64,000 bases of DNA, from positions 5,686,714 to 5,750,713 of the forward strand of contig OZ036016.1 in assembly GCA_964035015.1 (NCBI GenBank). The letters are read 5' to 3'. Source of the DNA: Corallium rubrum. Its lineage: Eukaryota; Cnidaria; Anthozoa; Scleralcyonacea; Coralliidae. Made by a program: the position numbers and the translations under genes. The notes below the pieces were generated by a model that was not told the origin of the DNA, ran no database searches, and saw only the letters and a program-made list of their open reading frames with translations. Positions 62,832 through 64,000 of the stretch are shown here, piece after piece. Every line of letters begins with the position of its first letter. Within the stretch, counting starts at the first letter, position 1.

Positions 62832-63065
62832 ATAATTGTCAGTTGTTTGCTGTACAAGCTGTGTTAGTTAGTAATACTCGGAAAAACTCTGAGCTCTAAG
62901 CGGGACTCAAACCCACAACCTTCTGAATGCTAGCCAGACGCTCTAACCATGCATTGAGCCACTAGAACTCAGATAGCGGAGCAAGATTGTGGGTTCGAGT
63001 CCCGCTTAGAGCTCAGAGTTTTTCTGAGTATTACTAACTAACACAGCTTGTACAGCAAACTGACG
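62832..63065. mobile_element. Foldback element with two opposed tRNA-like cores
   Basis: The same arms as 54288-54464 (ATAATTGTCAGTTGTTTGCT …) enclose a minus-strand tRNA-like unit with GGTTGTGGGTTTGAGTCCCG. A second, plus-strand box B-like half (GATTGTGGGTTCGAGTCCCG, 62988-63007) follows. Confidence 0.72.
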
Positions 63066-63259
63066 ATCTAGTTTTTGCTAAATTTGGAGTTTGTTTTTTA
63101 AAAAACGAACTAATTCTATGCAGCGGCAATTCTTAAGGAGCGTGTACTTGAATTGATTCATCAAAGAAGTGTTCAGTTTCGTAAATTTTGCCGGCCTAGT
63201 ATAATCTATTGTAGTATCAAATCCAGAATGTTGTACTGTTTCAATACTCATAAATGATC

Positions 63260-64000
63260 TAAGATTCGGCGAGCGCTAGGACTTTCGTCAGAGAGAGTAA
63301 CATGTATCTACTTATCAGTATTTCGTTAGAATTTGAGTTTCTCTCTCGCTCAGCCTACGCAGCACATTATTTTTTATACCGCTCTCTTAATAGCAAACCC
63401 AGAAAGTTAAGAGAGATAGTTGTCCTACTCTACTCCTCGTACAAGTGATACAAGGTTTATACCGTCAAAGAGGGACCACGTATCTCTGAGTTTTTCGTTA
63501 GTTAGTATTCGAGTTTCCCCCTCAGCCTGCGCAGTACATTATTTTTTATACCGCTCTTTTAATAACAACCCCAGAATGTTAAGAGAGATAGTTGTTCTAC
63601 TCCAATACACGTTAAAGTGATACAGTAAGGTTTATACCGTCAGAGGGACCATATATCTCTGAGTTTTTCGTTAGTTAGTATTCGAGTTTCTCCACAGGCT
63701 ACGCAGCACATTATCTTTTATACGGCTCTCTTAATAACAACCCCAGAATGTTAAGAGAGATAGTTGTTCTACTCCAATACACGTTAAAGTGATACAATAA
63801 GGTTTATACCGTCAGAGGGACCATATATCTCTGAGTTTTTCTTTAGTTAGTATTCGAGTTTCTGCACAGGCTACGCAGCACATTATCTTTTATACGGCTC
63901 TCTTAATAGCAACCCCAGAATGTAAAGAGAGATAGTTGTTCTACTCCAATACTCGTTAAAGTGATACAAGGTTTATACCGTCAGAGAGGAACATGTACTT
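63260..64000 (+). repeat. Tandem array of ~175-bp units continuing past the window
   Basis: Units share GAGTTTTTCGTTAGTTAGTA, TTCGAGTTTC, CTACGCAGCACATTATTTTT, CCAGAATGTTAAGAGAGATA and GTGATACA-AGGTTTATACCG. The CTACGCAGCAC piece recalls families A and B. Confidence 0.88.

Larger units (their letters stand above)
55822..64000. other. Gene-free region: MOS upstream and repeats to window end
   Basis: 56000-56800 should include the MOS promoter. 56950-57830 holds no repeat that I recognise and no supported exon. The rest is the repeats and elements listed separately. Confidence 0.5.

Overview
This window is nuclear DNA from an animal. The genes are split by many short GT-AG introns, the codons are ordinary, and the gene set is typical of animals: threonine dehydrogenase, IFT52, an ANKRD66-like ankyrin protein, eIF3e and an intronless MOS kinase. 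The AT-rich sequence is full of small foldback elements, SINEs and ~110-180 bp tandem modules. Together these suggest a non-bilaterian or other early-branching marine invertebrate, such as a sponge or cnidarian. The species cannot be fixed from the sequence alone.

Layout. 1-1430: 5' end of a Ty3/gypsy-like LTR retrotransposon on the minus strand (LTR, primer site, gag, start of protease), cut by the window edge. 1502-5200: TDH (+), 7 exons. 6348-12810: IFT52 (-), 14 exons, convergent with TDH. 14581-15651: ANKRD66-like gene (+), 3 exons. 15652-19727: repeats only. 19728-29213: eIF3e (-), 12 exons, with introns full of transposons. 29317-30144: a single-exon unknown gene (+) that shares a 103-bp divergent promoter interval with eIF3e. 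30145-36411: repeats. 36412-38467 (+) and 43080-46643 (-): two convergent paralogous genes with the same intron phases (0,1,0). They encode small proteins without a signal peptide that look like IL-1/FGF-type beta-trefoils. 46644-54840: repeats. 54841-55821: MOS-like kinase (-), intronless. 55822-64000: repeats and tandem arrays.

The genes are mostly unrelated housekeeping, ciliary or germline functions and do not form a pathway. The most interesting items are (i) the IL-1/FGF-like beta-trefoil pair; (ii) several otherwise different repeat families that share a CTCTGANGA-hairpin-GAAACGT signature resembling a hammerhead ribozyme core; (iii) SINEs that join a tRNA-like head to a 5S rRNA-like segment; (iv) foldback elements with tRNA-like cores; and (v) a ~1.46 kb terminal-inverted-repeat element in an eIF3e intron carrying arrays of a GTTCGAAC-containing repeat.

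Exon boundaries were set by hand from homology, reading frame and GT-AG sites. No alignment or database search was run. Repeat boundaries are approximate.
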